Assembly: GCA_018401555.1 (NCBI GenBank)
Contig: JAGYKP010000083.1
Coordinates: 79,481 to 143,480 of the forward strand
Source: Halomonas sp.
GTDB lineage: Bacteria; Pseudomonadota; Gammaproteobacteria; Pseudomonadales; Halomonadaceae
DNA length: 64,000 bases
Direction of reading: 5' to 3'
The position numbers were made by a program, and so were the translations under genes. Below are positions 37,816-47,588 of this stretch, one piece after another. The notes beneath the pieces are model-generated. The model did no database searches, was not told the DNA's origin, and saw only the letters and a list, made by a program, of their open reading frames with translations. Numbering within the stretch: the stretch's first letter is position 1; each line of letters begins with the position of its first letter.

Positions 37816-38725
37816 TTAGCGCCACTCCGGGATATCGAGCCAGGGCGGCCTCAGGGTCTCGAATTCGAAGCGAAAGCCGGCCTCCTGCAGTCGCTTCGGG
37901 ACGCATGTCGGCGCCGGTCAGCGGCAGCCGCGCCATCTCGCCGAAGGCGGTCTCCAGGGCGATGGCCGGCACCGGAAGAGCGCCGGGCGCCCCAGCTGCT
38001 TCGCCAGGGTGCGGGTGAACTCGGCGTTGGTGACCGGGTGGCGCGCTGCCGTTGAAGGGCCCCTCCAGGTCGTCGCGCTCGAGCAGGAAGAGGATGGCGC
38101 GCACCAGGTCCTCGCGGTGCACCCAGGGCATGAACTGCTTGCCGCTGCCGAAGCGCCCGCCCAGCCCCAGCTTGAAGGGCGGCAGCATCTTCTCCAGGCT
38201 GCCGCCGCCCTGGTCGAGCACCAGGCCGATGCGCAGCAGGGCGACCCGTACGCCGTAGGTGCCGGCCTCGCGGGCGGCCTCCTCCCAGCGCCGACAGAGG
38301 CGGTGGGCGAACTCGTCGTGGGGCGGCGTCTCCTCGGTCACCTCGCGGTCGCCCTGGTCGCCGTAGTAGCCCATTGCCGAGGCGGAGACCAAGCACGCGG
38401 GCACCCGCCCGCCGGTCTGCTCCAGCTGCTCGCAGAGGCCGACCAGCTCGCGGGTGGCATTCAGCCGCGAGTCGAGCAGCCTCTCCTTCTGATCGTCGCT
38501 CCAGCGCTTGGCGGCGATAGACTCGCCGGCCAGGTTGACCAGGGCCTCGGGCGGGGTGTCGACGAAGTCCAGCGCCGAGCGGCGCACATCCACCGCCTCG
38601 GGGAGCCGACGGCGCGCCGCGGCGGGATCCCGCGAGACCACCTGCACCCGGTGCCCCGCCTCCACCAGCCGCTGGCACAGGCGCTGGCCCACGAAACCGC
38701 TTCCTCCGGTGATCAGCACGCGCAT
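37816..38725 (-). CDS. TIGR01777-family NAD(P)-dependent epimerase, YfcH-like (frameshifted)
   Basis: SDR-fold protein with a C-terminal DUF1731-like domain. The start MRVLITGGSGFVGQRLCQRL gives the GxxGxxG dinucleotide site; ALVNLAGESI and SASAMGYYGDQGD are family hallmarks. Frame changes fall at about 38045 (after FNGSA), 37983 and 37912. After repair the protein ends DIPEWR at 37816, about 302 residues. The substrate is unknown in this family. ATG 38725 has GAGGAG upstream. It is divergent from the FAD oxidoreductase at 38810 across an 84-bp region with TGTACA-type sites, so it may share their regulation. Confidence 0.82.
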
Positions 38726-38752
38726 CTGGGTCTCCTCGTATCCGTGATGAGT

Positions 38753-38769
38753 TATACAGCTGTTGTACA
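38753..38769. promoter_or_regulatory. Candidate MerR/LitR-type operator (TATACA-N5-TGTACA)
   Basis: TATACA, GCTGT, TGTACA in the 84-bp divergent region between the TIGR01777 gene and the FAD oxidoreductase-MerR-photolyase genes. The middle ACAGCTGT is itself palindromic. Light-responsive MerR proteins (LitR/CarH/PplR group) are known to use TGTACA-like half-sites; assignment to the MerR protein encoded 1.1 kb away is my inference. TTATAC at 38752 and TAGTCT at 38777 are 19 bases apart, the long spacing typical of MerR-activated promoters, but both are weak matches. Confidence 0.45.
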
Positions 38770-38809
38770 CTTCTGCTAGTCTAGCGGAAAACCATCCTGT
38801 GAGGGTGCC

Positions 38810-39904
38810 ATGACTCAGCCCCGGAGCAATACCGCCATCATCGGTGCCGGCATCGCCGGCCTGGCCTGTGCCCGCGCGCTGGATGCCGCCGGCCGCCCGG
38901 TGACCCTGTTCGACAAGGCCCGCGGGCCTGGGGGCGCATGTCCAGCCGCCGGCTGCCCGCGGCCAGCCTGGACCTCGGCGCCCAGTTCCTCAGCGTGCGC
39001 GACGCCACCTTCGCCGAGGCGGTCGAGGCGTGGCGCGAGGCGCAGGCTGCCTGGCCGAATGGCCCACCTCGCTGTGGTCCGCCGAGGAGGAGGGCTGGCA
39101 GCGCCATCGTGACGACCTGCTGCGGCTGTGCGGCACCCCGCGCATGAGTGCGCTCACCCGCCACCTGGCGGAGGGGCTCGAGCTTCACGCCGAGACTCGC
39201 ATCGAGCGCCTCGAAGCATGACGCCCAGGCGTGGTGGCTGGTGGACGCCAGCGGCGAGCGCCACGGCCCCTTCGCCCGGGTAGTTATCAGCCGCCCCGAG
39301 CGCCCCAGGCCGAGAGCGCTGTTGGAACCCCACGATGCCGCCCTCGCCGAGGCCTGCGCGGCGGTGATCCAGCGCCCTTGCTGGGCCGCCTGGGCGCTGT
39401 TCGACTCGCCGCTGCCCGCGCTGCCTGGCGTCGACCCGGACTGGCAGGCGGTGCGCCTGAACGAGCCGGCACTGCGCTTTGTGGTCCGCAACCACCTCAA
39501 GCCCGGGCGTGGCGGCCAGGGCGAGAGCCTGACGCTGCTGGCCAACCTCGAATGGAGCGAGGCCCGCCTCGGAGGATGGCCCCGAGACCATCGCCGAGGC
39601 ACTGCTCGACGCCTTCCAGCGCGGCCTGCCCGGCGCTGCCACCCTGCCCGAGCCCAGCGCCATGGGCGCCCACCGCTGGCGCTACGCCCAGCCCGATGTG
39701 TTCGCCAGCGGCGAGGCGGTCAACCTCGACTACCGCCTCTCCGGCAACGGCCTGGCGCTGTGCGGGGATGGCTGGCGCGGACCCCGCATCGAGGACGCCT
39801 GGCTCTCCGGCCACCACCTGGGCGAGCTGCTGGCCGCCGAGGCGAGCCGATCCCCTTTCCCCACCCCTGATGCATCACGTCGCAAAGGACATCCTGCGCC
39901 ATGA
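38810..39904 (+). CDS. NAD(P)/FAD-dependent oxidoreductase, renalase-like (frameshifted)
   Basis: Flavoprotein with the N-terminal GAGIAGLACARALDAAGRPVTLFDKARGPGGR (Rossmann GxGxxG plus the GG motif), then MSSRRLP..LDLGAQFLS, typical of the renalase-like amine oxidase group common in Pseudomonas and Halomonas. Frame changes at about 38930, 39050, 39220 and 39572. The final piece (WRYAQPDVF ... GLALCGDGWRGPRIEDAWLSG) holds the C-terminal FAD-contact motif. About 365 residues when repaired. Its stop overlaps the MerR start (ATGA), so the two are translationally coupled. Substrate unknown. Confidence 0.78.
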
Positions 39905-40822
39905 CTGAGCCGACCCAGCACGGCGGCGAGACCCCGCTCTACCCGATTCGCGAGGTGTCGCGCCTCACCGGCGTCAATTCCGTGACCCTGCGCGCCTGGG
40001 AGCGCCGCTACGGGCTGATCAAGCCGCGCCGCACCCCCAAGGGACACCGCCTCTATGCCCGCGAGGACATCGAACGGGTGGAGCAGATCCTGCAGTGGCT
40101 CAACCGCGGCGTGCCGGTGAGCCAGGTGCGCGAGCTGCTCGATCGTCCCGATATCGCCGAGGCCGAATCGCCGCCCCCCGACCCCGGCGACTGGCCCGCA
40201 CAGCGCAGCCGCCTGGTCGGCGCCGTGGAAGCGCTGGACCTGGCGCGACTCGACACCCTCTACGCCGAGTCGCTGGCGCTCTACCCGGTGACCACCTGCG
40301 TGGTCGAGCTGTGGGCGCCGGCGCTGCGCGACCTGGAGGAGCGCTGGGGCGAGCGACTGGGCGACGAGCTGCAGCGCCGCACCCTGGAGTCCTTCCTGCG
40401 CACGCGCATCGGCATGCGCCTCTATCACGGCAATGCCCGGGCCACGGGGCCGACCCTGCTGGCCATGCCGCTGCCCGATGACCCCGGCACCCTGTGGCTG
40501 CTGCTGGCCGCCCTGGTGGCCAGCGACCGCGGCCTCGCGCGTGCAGCTGCTCGACATCGCGCCGCCGCTGGGCGAGCTGCCCCTGGCAGTGGAGCGCCTG
40601 AGCGCCAGCGGCGTGCTGCTGGCCGGCAGCCACGCCGGACGCACCGACCTGATCCGCCGCCAGCTGCCGCGCCTGTCAGAACAGCTCGAGGTGCCCCTGG
40701 GGCTGTGCGGCCCGGTGGCACGCATCCGCCAGGCCGAGCTCGACGACAGCGGCGTGGCGGTGCTGGGTGATGACCTCGGCGAGGCGATCGCCCGGCTGCA
40801 GACCCTGCTGCCCATTGCCTGA
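39901..40822 (+). CDS. MerR-family regulator, LitR/PplR-like (one frameshift)
   Basis: N-terminal MerR DNA-binding domain: YPIREVSRLTGVNSVTLRAWERRYGLIKPRRTPKGHRLYAREDIERV. The remainder (residues about 90-306) resembles the helical plus Rossmann-like cobalamin-binding region of CarH/LitR proteins. However, I see no ExxHxxG-type cobalamin histidine motif, so it looks like the B12-independent branch. The frame breaks near 40533-40536 (GGCCTCGCGC carries an extra C); repair gives DRGLRVQLLDIAPPLGE and an end at 40822, about 306 residues. Position directly before a photolyase gene supports a light- or oxidative-stress regulator (inference). Confidence 0.8.
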
Positions 40823-40845
40823 CAAGGCCGACTGACGGAGCGACC

Positions 40846-42259
40846 ATGACCCCGATCCTGATGTGGTTTCGCAGCGACCTGCGCCTGCAGGACAACCGCG
40901 CCCTGGCCGCCGCGGCCCGCCACGGGCCGGTGGTGGCGGTGCATCTGCGCGCCCTGCCCCACTGGCAGCGCCACGGCCATGGCGCCAACCAGCTCGACTT
41001 CCGTGCCCGCGGGGTGGCGGCGCTCAAGGCGGGGCTGGAAGGGCTCAACATCCCGCTGCTGCATCGCGATATCGACGACTTCGCCGAGGCCCCGGAGACG
41101 CTGCTGGCCATCGCCCGGGAGACCGGCGCCAGCGGGCTGCACTTCAACCGCGAGTACCCGGTGGACGAACTCGCCCGGGACGCCGCGGTGATCGAGGCCT
41201 TCCAGGCGGCGGGGCTCGAGGCCCATGGCCACCACGACGCCGTGGCCTTTGCGCCGGGGGAGCTGCTCACCGGCAAGGGCGACTACTACGGGGTCTTCAC
41301 CCCCTTCGCCAGGGCCTGGCACCGCCAGCTCAGCGCCGAGCGCCTGGCGCTCAGCGACACCCCGCCCCCCAGGCACCCACCGGCATCGAGAGCGACCCGC
41401 TGCCGGCACTGCCCGAGCTTGCGGACTCCCCATCGACGGCCGCCAGTGGCCCGCCGGCGAGGAGCCCGCCGCGGATCGCCTGGAGCGCTTCCTGCGCTTC
41501 CGCGGCCGTCACTATGCCCGCCAGCGCGACTTCCCGGCCATCCGCGGCACCAGCGAACTTTCCCCCTACCTGGCGCTGGGCATGATCTCCCATCGCCAGT
41601 GCCTGCAGGCGGTGCTGGCCGAGAACGACGGCACCCTGGCCGAGGGCGACGAGGGACTCGTCGCCTGGGTCAACGAGCTGGTGTGGCGCGAGTTCTACCG
41701 CCATGTGGCGGTAGGCTTTCCGCGGGTCTGCCGCCACCGCCCCTTCCAGCGCCATACCGAGGCGCTGGCCTGGCGCGACGACGAGGCGGGCTTCACCGCC
41801 TGGTGCGAGGGGCGCACCGGCTACCCCATCGTCGATGCCGCCATGCGCCAGCTCGTCGCCACCGGCTGGATGCACAATCGCCTGCGCATGATCACCGCCA
41901 TGTTCCTCGCGAAGCACCTGCTGATCGACTGGCGCCGCGGCGAGGCCTTCTTCCTGCGCCACCTGGTGGACGGCGAGTTCTGCGCCAACAACGGCGGCTG
42001 GCAGTGGGCCGCCTCCACCGGCACCGATGCCGCTCCCTACTTCCGCATCTTCAACCCCACCACCCAGTCCAGCGCTTCGACCCCGACGGCACCTTCCTCG
42101 GCCGAGTGGCTGCCGGAACTCGCTGCGCTGCCCGCCAAGGCACGCCATGCCCCGCCCCGCGACCTGCTCGGCACCACCGGCTACCCGGCGCCCATCGTCG
42201 ACCACAAGGCGGCGCGCGCCCGGGCCCTGGATGCCTTCAAGGCCCTGAAGAGCGACTGA
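40846..42259 (+). CDS. phrB: Deoxyribodipyrimidine photolyase (frameshifted)
   Basis: Class I CPD photolyase repairing UV dimers with FADH- and an antenna chromophore. N-terminal PILMWFRSDLRLQDNRAL; C-terminal FAD domain with WVNELVWREFYRH, RTGYPIVDAAMRQL, TGWMHNRLRMI and GGWQWAASTGTDAAPYFRIFNP. Frame changes at about 41366 and 41427, and a compensated pair at 42066 and 42101 (there the expected NPTTQSQRFDPDG is read as NPTTQSSASTPTA). About 470 residues. GGAG precedes the ATG. It is 23 bp downstream of the MerR gene, so probably in its operon. Confidence 0.88.
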
Positions 42260-42288
42260 GAAGCGCGACCGAGCCCCGGAGACCCGCC

Positions 42289-42728
42289 ATGCCCGTTGAT
42301 CCCCAGCTGGAGGCCTTCTGTGCCTTCTTCAATAAGCTCGACAAAAGCTGTACAAGAAAGCTTCATGAGTTCTATACTCATGACGTCGTCTTCCAGGACC
42401 CGCTGCATCGGATAGAGGGCGCAGAGGCTCTGGAACACTACTTCGCCGCCTTGTACAGCAACGTGACAGCGTGCCGCTTCAGCTTCCACGAGCGGCAGCG
42501 CAACGGCCGGGAGGCCTTCGCCACCTGGACGATGCACCTGGCCCACCCGCGACTCGCGGCCGGCAAGGAGTACGCGGTCGAGGGTGCTCCCACCTCACCT
42601 TCGCGGAGGACGGCAGCGGTAGAGTCGCCCGCCATCGCGACTACTTCGATGCCGGCGACCTGCTCTATGAACGGCTGCCACTGCTGGGCGGCGCCATTCG
42701 ACTGATCAAGCGCCGGCTCGACGCCTGA
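42289..42728 (+). CDS. SnoaL/NTF2-like protein (one frameshift)
   Basis: Nuclear transport factor 2-like fold of the ketosteroid-isomerase/SnoaL group: LEAFCAFFNKLDKSCTRKLHEFYTHDVVFQDPLHRIEG, FATWTMHL. In the track it ends in nonsense. One base restored near 42583 gives EG.CSHLTFAEDGSGRVARHRDYFDAGDLLYERLPLLGGAIRLIKRRL and a stop at 42728, about 146 residues, with the RVARHRDYFD motif typical of the family. A protein of this type regularly accompanies the SDR/FAD-oxidase/DUF1365/CFA set; its reaction is unknown. Confidence 0.8.
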
Positions 42729-42774
42729 GGGCAACGGTCCCGGGCACGGCAACGACCACCACCCCGGAGGCCCC

Positions 42775-43561
42775 ATGTCCGATCCTCAGCGCATCTGGCT
42801 CACCGGAGCCACCTCGGGCATCGGCCGCGCCCTGGCCGAACGCCTGCTGGCCCGCGGCGACCGTGTGGCCCTCAGCGGACGCAACGCGGCGGCCCTCGAC
42901 GCACTGGCCGCCGACCATGCCAACGCCCTGGCGCTGCCTCTGGACGTCACCGACCGTACGGCGGTGCGCGATGCCGGTGGCCGCCTCGAGGCGGCCTTCG
43001 GCGGACTCGACCGGGTAATCCTCAACGCCGGCACCTGCGAGTACCTGGAGGCGAGCGCCTTCGACGTGGACCTGGTGGAGCGGGTCTTCGCCGCCAACTT
43101 CCATGGCGCCGTCTACTGCATCGACGCCGCCCTGCCGTTGCTGCGTCGGGCCCGCGCCGAGGGCGGACAGCCGCTGCTCGCCGCCACCTCCAGCGCCGCC
43201 GCCTACCTGCCGCTGCCCCGGGCCGAGGCCTACGGCGCCTCCAAGGCGGCGCTGAGCCACTTCCTGGAGTCGCTGCGCCTCGACCTCGCCGGCGAGGGCA
43301 TCGACGTCAGCGTGATCCATCCCGGCTTCGTGCGTACCCCGCTCACCGACCGCAATGACTTCCCGATGCCCATGCGCGTGGAGGTCGACGCGGCCGCCGA
43401 GGCGATCATCAAGGGGCTCGACGCCCGCCGCCTGGACATCCACTTCCCGCGCCGCTTCACCCTGCTCGTCAAGCTGGCGGGCATCCTGCCCGCCCCGCTG
43501 CGCTACCGGCTGGGGCGGCGCATGACGCGGCCCGAGGCCCGCCACGGAGACCCGCCCATGA
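42775..43561 (+). CDS. Short-chain dehydrogenase/reductase
   Basis: Classical SDR: IWLTGATSGIGRALAERLL (TGxxxGIG), LNAGT, and catalytic Ser..Tyr-xxx-Lys in ATSSAAAYLPLPRAEAYGASKAAL. About 260 residues. As sequenced it is in frame with the following FAD oxidase, without a stop. A TGA overlapping the next gene's ATG (ATGA at 43558-43561) lies one frame away, so a single indel near the SDR C-terminus would restore normal coupling. I end it there. GGAGG precedes the start. Substrate unknown; conserved partner of the lipid-modification cluster. Confidence 0.82.
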
Positions 43562-44905
43562 ATGCTCGTCCCCCTCATGCCATGGACAGGCGGCGCATCG
43601 CCGTGGTCGGCAGCGGCATCGCCGGCATGGCCGCCGCCTGGTACCTGTCGGGTCGCCATGAGGTGACGCTGTTCGAGTCCGAGGCGCGCCTGGGCGGCCA
43701 TACCGCCACCGTGGATGTAGAGCTCGAGGGTCGCCACTACGCCATCGATACCGGCTTCATCGTCTTCAACGACTGGACCTACCCGCACTTCCAGCGGCTG
43801 ATGCAGCGCCTCGGGGTGCTCACCCAGCCCACCGAGATGAGCTTCTCGGTGCACGAGACGAGCCGCGACTTCGAGTACAACGGCCACACCCTGGCCAGCC
43901 TGTTCGCCCAGCGGCGCAACCTGCTGCGCCCCAGCTTCTACGGCCTGCTGCGCGAGATCCTGCGCTTCAATCGCGAGGCGATACGGGCCATGGACGACGG
44001 CACGCTCGATCCCGCCATGAGCCTGGGCGAGTGGCTCGAGAGCAACGCCTTCGGCGAGGCCTTCCAACGCCGCTACCTGCTGCCCATGGGAGCGGCAATC
44101 TGGTCGGCGAGCCTGCGCGACCTGCGTGACTTCCCGCTGCAGTTCTTCGTGCGCTTCTTCCGCCACCACGGCCTGCTCTCGGTCAACGACAGGCCCCAGT
44201 GGCACACCCTGGTCGGCGGCTCGCGCAGCTACATCCCGCTGCTCACCGCGCCCTACGCCGAGCCGCATTCGCCTGTCGACACCGGTGCGGGGCATCCGCC
44301 GGCTGGCCGATGGCGTGGCGCTGCGCAGCGACCTGAGCGTCGAGCACTTCGACGAGGTGGTGATGGCCTGCCACGCCGACCAGGCGCTGGCGCTGCTGGA
44401 GGACCCGAGCCCCGCCGAGCGCGAGATCCTCGGCGCCCTGCCCTACCAGGACAACGAGGTGGTGCTGCATACCGACACCCGGCTGCTGCCGCGCCGCCGC
44501 CGCGCCTGGGCGAGCTGGAACTACCGCCTCGACGGCCGCGACGAGGCGGCACGGGTCTCGGTCACCTACGACATGAACATCCTGCAGCGCCTGGAGGCGC
44601 CCCACACCTTCTGCGTCACCCTCAACGACACCGCTGCCATCGCCCCCGAGAAGGTGCTGGGCCGCTTCACCTACGCCCACCCCCAGTTCACCCTGGCGGG
44701 CGAAGCGGCCAAGGCGCGCCACGCCGAGATCTCCGGCGCCGCCTTGCACACCCACTACTGTGGCGCCTACTGGCGCAACGGCTTCCACGAGGACGGCGTC
44801 TGGAGTGCCCTGCGCGTGGCCCACGCCCTGGGTGGCGACGAGGCGGGGCCCGAGGGCGTCGCGGAGTTGCTGAGCCCGGTGGAAAGGGAGGCCGTGCAGG
44901 CATGA
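43558..44905 (+). CDS. FAD-dependent amine oxidase/desaturase-like protein (one frameshift)
   Basis: Flavin amine-oxidase superfamily protein with RRIAVVGSGIAGMAAAWYLS and LFESEARLGGHTATVDVE, the group often labelled NAD/FAD-binding protein in cfa clusters. I start at ATG 43558 because ACGGAG lies upstream. The frame changes at about 44278-44283; the rest (RLADGVALRSDLSVEHFDEVVMACHADQALALL ... HTHYCGAYWRNGFHEDGVWSALRVA) is the conserved C-terminal FAD domain. About 448 residues. Its stop overlaps the DUF1365 start (ATGA). Probably acts on membrane lipid acyl chains together with the neighbouring methyltransferase (inference from conserved context). Confidence 0.82.
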
Positions 44906-45662
44906 TCGCCACGCCCCGCTCACGCATCTACCGCGGCGAACTGCGCCATCGCCGCTTCCTGCCGCGCGAGCACGCCTTCAGCTACGGGGTATGGATGGCC
45001 TGGCTCGACCTCGACGAGCTGCCCGAACTGTTCGACGGGGTGCCCGGCTTCAGCGCCCGGCGCCCCGCGCTGGCGCGCTTCCGTCGCGAGGACTATCTGG
45101 CTCCCCACGACCGGCCATTGAAGCAGGCGGTGCGCGAGGAGCTGGAGCGCCAGCTGGGCAGCGCACCGGATGGCAGTATCTGTGTGCTCACCCAGCTGCG
45201 CACCCTGGGCCTGGGCTTCAACCCCATCTCGCTCTACTACGCCTTCGATGCCGCGGGCGCGCTGCGCGCCGTGCTCGGCGAGGTGAGCAACACGCCCTGG
45301 GGCGAGCGCACCCGCTACGCCTGTGCCGTGGACCCGAGCCGGCACTCCCATGCGGCCGAGTTCGCCAAGGCGATGCACGTCTCGCCCTTCAACCCCATGG
45401 ACATGACCTACCGCTGGCGCTTCAACACCCCGGCGAGCGGCTGCTGATGCATATGGAGACCTGGCGCGAGGGCGAATGCCACTTCGACGCCACCCTGACC
45501 CTGACCGCCCGCCCGGCGACCCGGCGCGTGCTGCTGGGCACCCTGGCCCGCCAGCCGTGGATGAGCGTCAAGACCCTGGCCGGCATCCACTTCGAGGCGC
45601 TGCGCCTGTGGGCCAAGCGCGTGCCGATCCATGACCATCCCGGCCCCGACGCCGACCGTTAG
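44902..45662 (+). CDS. DUF1365-family protein (one frameshift)
   Basis: DUF1365 protein: SRIYRGELRHRRFLPREHAFSYGVWMAWLDLDELPELF at the N-terminus, RFRREDYL, RTLGLGFNPISLYYAFD and the AKAMHVSPFNPMDMTYRW core. A G is missing in the CCCCGG at about 45428-45433; restoring it reads NTPGERLLMHMETW and continues to 45662, about 253 residues. The family has no proven biochemical activity but is almost always next to a cyclopropane-fatty-acid-synthase-like methyltransferase. Coupled to the FAD oxidase upstream; 14 bp before cfa. Confidence 0.85.
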
Positions 45663-45676
45663 CAGGAGAGACCGAC

Positions 45677-46963
45677 GTGAACACGCTGCGCTCCGCCACC
45701 GCCACCCGTCCCCTCACGGACGACGCCGACCGCCTGACTCGCTGGCTACGCCCGCGGTTGCTGGCCCAACTGGATCGCCTGGAGGGCGGTCAGGTCACCC
45801 TGATCGAGGGGCATCGCCGCCACCGCCTGGGCCAGGGAGGGCCGCTCGCCGTCACCCTGGTGGTGCGCGACAGCCGGGTGTGGAAGCGCCTGGCGCTGGG
45901 CGGCACCGTGGGTGCCGCCGAGGCCTACATGGACGGCGACTGGGATGCCGACGACCTGGTCGCCCTGGTGCGGCTGTTCGCCGCCAACCTGGAGCGGGTC
46001 AACGGCGAGATGGAGAACGGTCCGGCGCGGCTGGGCCGCTGGTTGCTGGCCGGCCTCTATCGCCTGCAGCGCAACAGCCTCGCGGGCTCGCGGCGCAACA
46101 TCGCGGCCCACTACGATATCGGCAACGAGCTGTTCGCCACCTTCCTCGACCGCGACCACCTCATGTACTCCAGCGCCGTCTTCCCCTACCCGGAAGCGAG
46201 CCTGGAGGAGGCCTCCACCTTCAAGCTGGACATCATGCTCGAGCGACTCGACGTGCGCCCCGAGCACCACCTGCTGGAGATCGGCACCGGCTGGGGCGGT
46301 CTCGCCATCCACGCGGCGAAGACCCGCGGCTGCCGGGTCACCACCACCACCATCTCCGAGGAGCAGTACGCGCATACCGCGCAGCGCATCGAGGAGGAGG
46401 GGCTCGGTGACCGCATCACCCTGCTGAAGCAGGACTACCGCGAGCTCGAGGGGCGCTACGACCGACTGATCTCGGTGGAGATGATCGAGGCGGTGGGCTA
46501 CCAGTACCTGGAGACCTACCTCGCCACCCTGGACCGCCTGCTCACCGATGACGGCCTGGCGATGCTGCAGGCGATCACCATCCGCGACCAGCGCTTCGAG
46601 GCCGCCAAGCGCGAGATGGACTTCATCAAGCGCCACATCTTTCCCGGCGGCTTCCTGCCCTCCCACCACGCCATCCTGCAGGGGGTGACGCGGCGGACCT
46701 CGCTCAACGTGCTGGCCCTGGACGAGATCGGCCCCCACTACGCGCGCACCCTGAACGAGTGGCGCCAGCGCTTCGAGGCCAGCCTGGAGACGGTGCGCAA
46801 CCTCGGCTACGACGAACGCTTCATCCGCATGTGGCGCTACTACCTCTGCTACTGCGAGGGGGGCTTCCTGGAGCGCACCATCGGCACCTGCCACCTGCTG
46901 CTGGCCAAGCCCGGCGCCCGCCCGGCTCCGCTCACCGGCGTCCTGGCCACGGCCGATGCCTGA
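45677..46963 (+). CDS. Cyclopropane-fatty-acyl-phospholipid synthase-family methyltransferase
   Basis: Intact 428-residue SAM-dependent methyltransferase of the CFA family, which methylates double bonds in membrane phospholipid acyl chains. AAHYDIGNELFATFLDRDHLMYSSAVF, the SAM site LLEIGTGWGGLAIHAA, ISVEMIEAVGYQYLETY and HIFPGGFLPS match the family. Length exceeds E. coli Cfa (382 residues) mainly at the N-terminus. It could be a true cyclopropane synthase or a related enzyme making methylated or furan fatty acids; sequence alone cannot decide. Its end overlaps the DUF2878 start by 8 bp. Confidence 0.9.
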   Translation: MNTLRSATATRPLTDDADRLTRWLRPRLLAQLDRLEGGQVTLIEGHRRHRLGQGGPLAVTLVVRDSRVWKRLALGGTVGAAEAYMDGDWDADDLVALVRLFAANLERVNGEMENGPARLGRWLLAGLYRLQRNSLAGSRRNIAAHYDIGNELFATFLDRDHLMYSSAVFPYPEASLEEASTFKLDIMLERLDVRPEHHLLEIGTGWGGLAIHAAKTRGCRVTTTTISEEQYAHTAQRIEEEGLGDRITLLKQDYRELEGRYDRLISVEMIEAVGYQYLETYLATLDRLLTDDGLAMLQAITIRDQRFEAAKREMDFIKRHIFPGGFLPSHHAILQGVTRRTSLNVLALDEIGPHYARTLNEWRQRFEASLETVRNLGYDERFIRMWRYYLCYCEGGFLERTIGTCHLLLAKPGARPAPLTGVLATADA

Positions 46964-47480
46964 GGCCGTGGCCCGCCCCCCGGCAAGGTCCGCCTGGTGG
47001 CCAACCTGGTCGCCTTCGAGGCGGGCTGGGCGGCCTGCGTGCTGGGCGGCAGCCTGGTCGGCGCGGTAGTGGTCGCGGCGATCCTCGCCGCCCACCTGCG
47101 CTGGCAGGCACGCCCCGGCGAGTGGCGCTGGCTCGTCGGCTTCGCCCTGCTCGGCCTGGCGGTGGACGGCGGCCTCGCCCTGGCCGGCGGCTTCGCCTTC
47201 GGCGACGCTCCCTCGCCTTCGGCCTGCTGCCGGCCTGGCTGTGGCTGCTGTGGCCGCTGTTCGCCACCCTGCTCCACCACTCGCTGGCCTGGCTGTGGCG
47301 CGCCCGCGGCTCGCCATCCTGGGCGGCGCCATCGGCGGCCCGCTCTCCTACTACGCCGGCGCCGAACTCGCCGGGGTGACCCTCGCCCCCTGGCTGCTGC
47401 CCGCCCAGGCGCTGGTCTGGGCCGGCCTCTGCCTGTGGCTGTGCAAGCGACTCAGCGGTCATCTCGCCTCCCCACACTGA
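46956..47480 (+). CDS. DUF2878-family membrane protein (frameshifted)
   Basis: Small inner-membrane protein of about 175 residues with five or so hydrophobic helices. It starts MPEAVARPPGKVRLVANLVAFEAGWAACVLGG once a C missing from the C run at 46976-46981 is restored; two more frame changes (about 47212 and 47312) recover LAFGLLPAWLWLLWPLFATLLHHSLAWL and LAILGGAIGGPLSYYAGAELAGV, the DUF2878 hallmark. Function unknown. Last gene of the cfa cluster; the lipocalin and DUF3833 genes often found after it are absent here. Confidence 0.78.
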
Positions 47481-47588
47481 GGTCGTGAAGGTGTCGTGAA
47501 CGCCTGGACACTCCAGCTGGCGTGCATTCCCCCTGCACGGACAGTAGACTAGGCCCCTAACAACATTCGACTCTCGGAATGACTCTCA

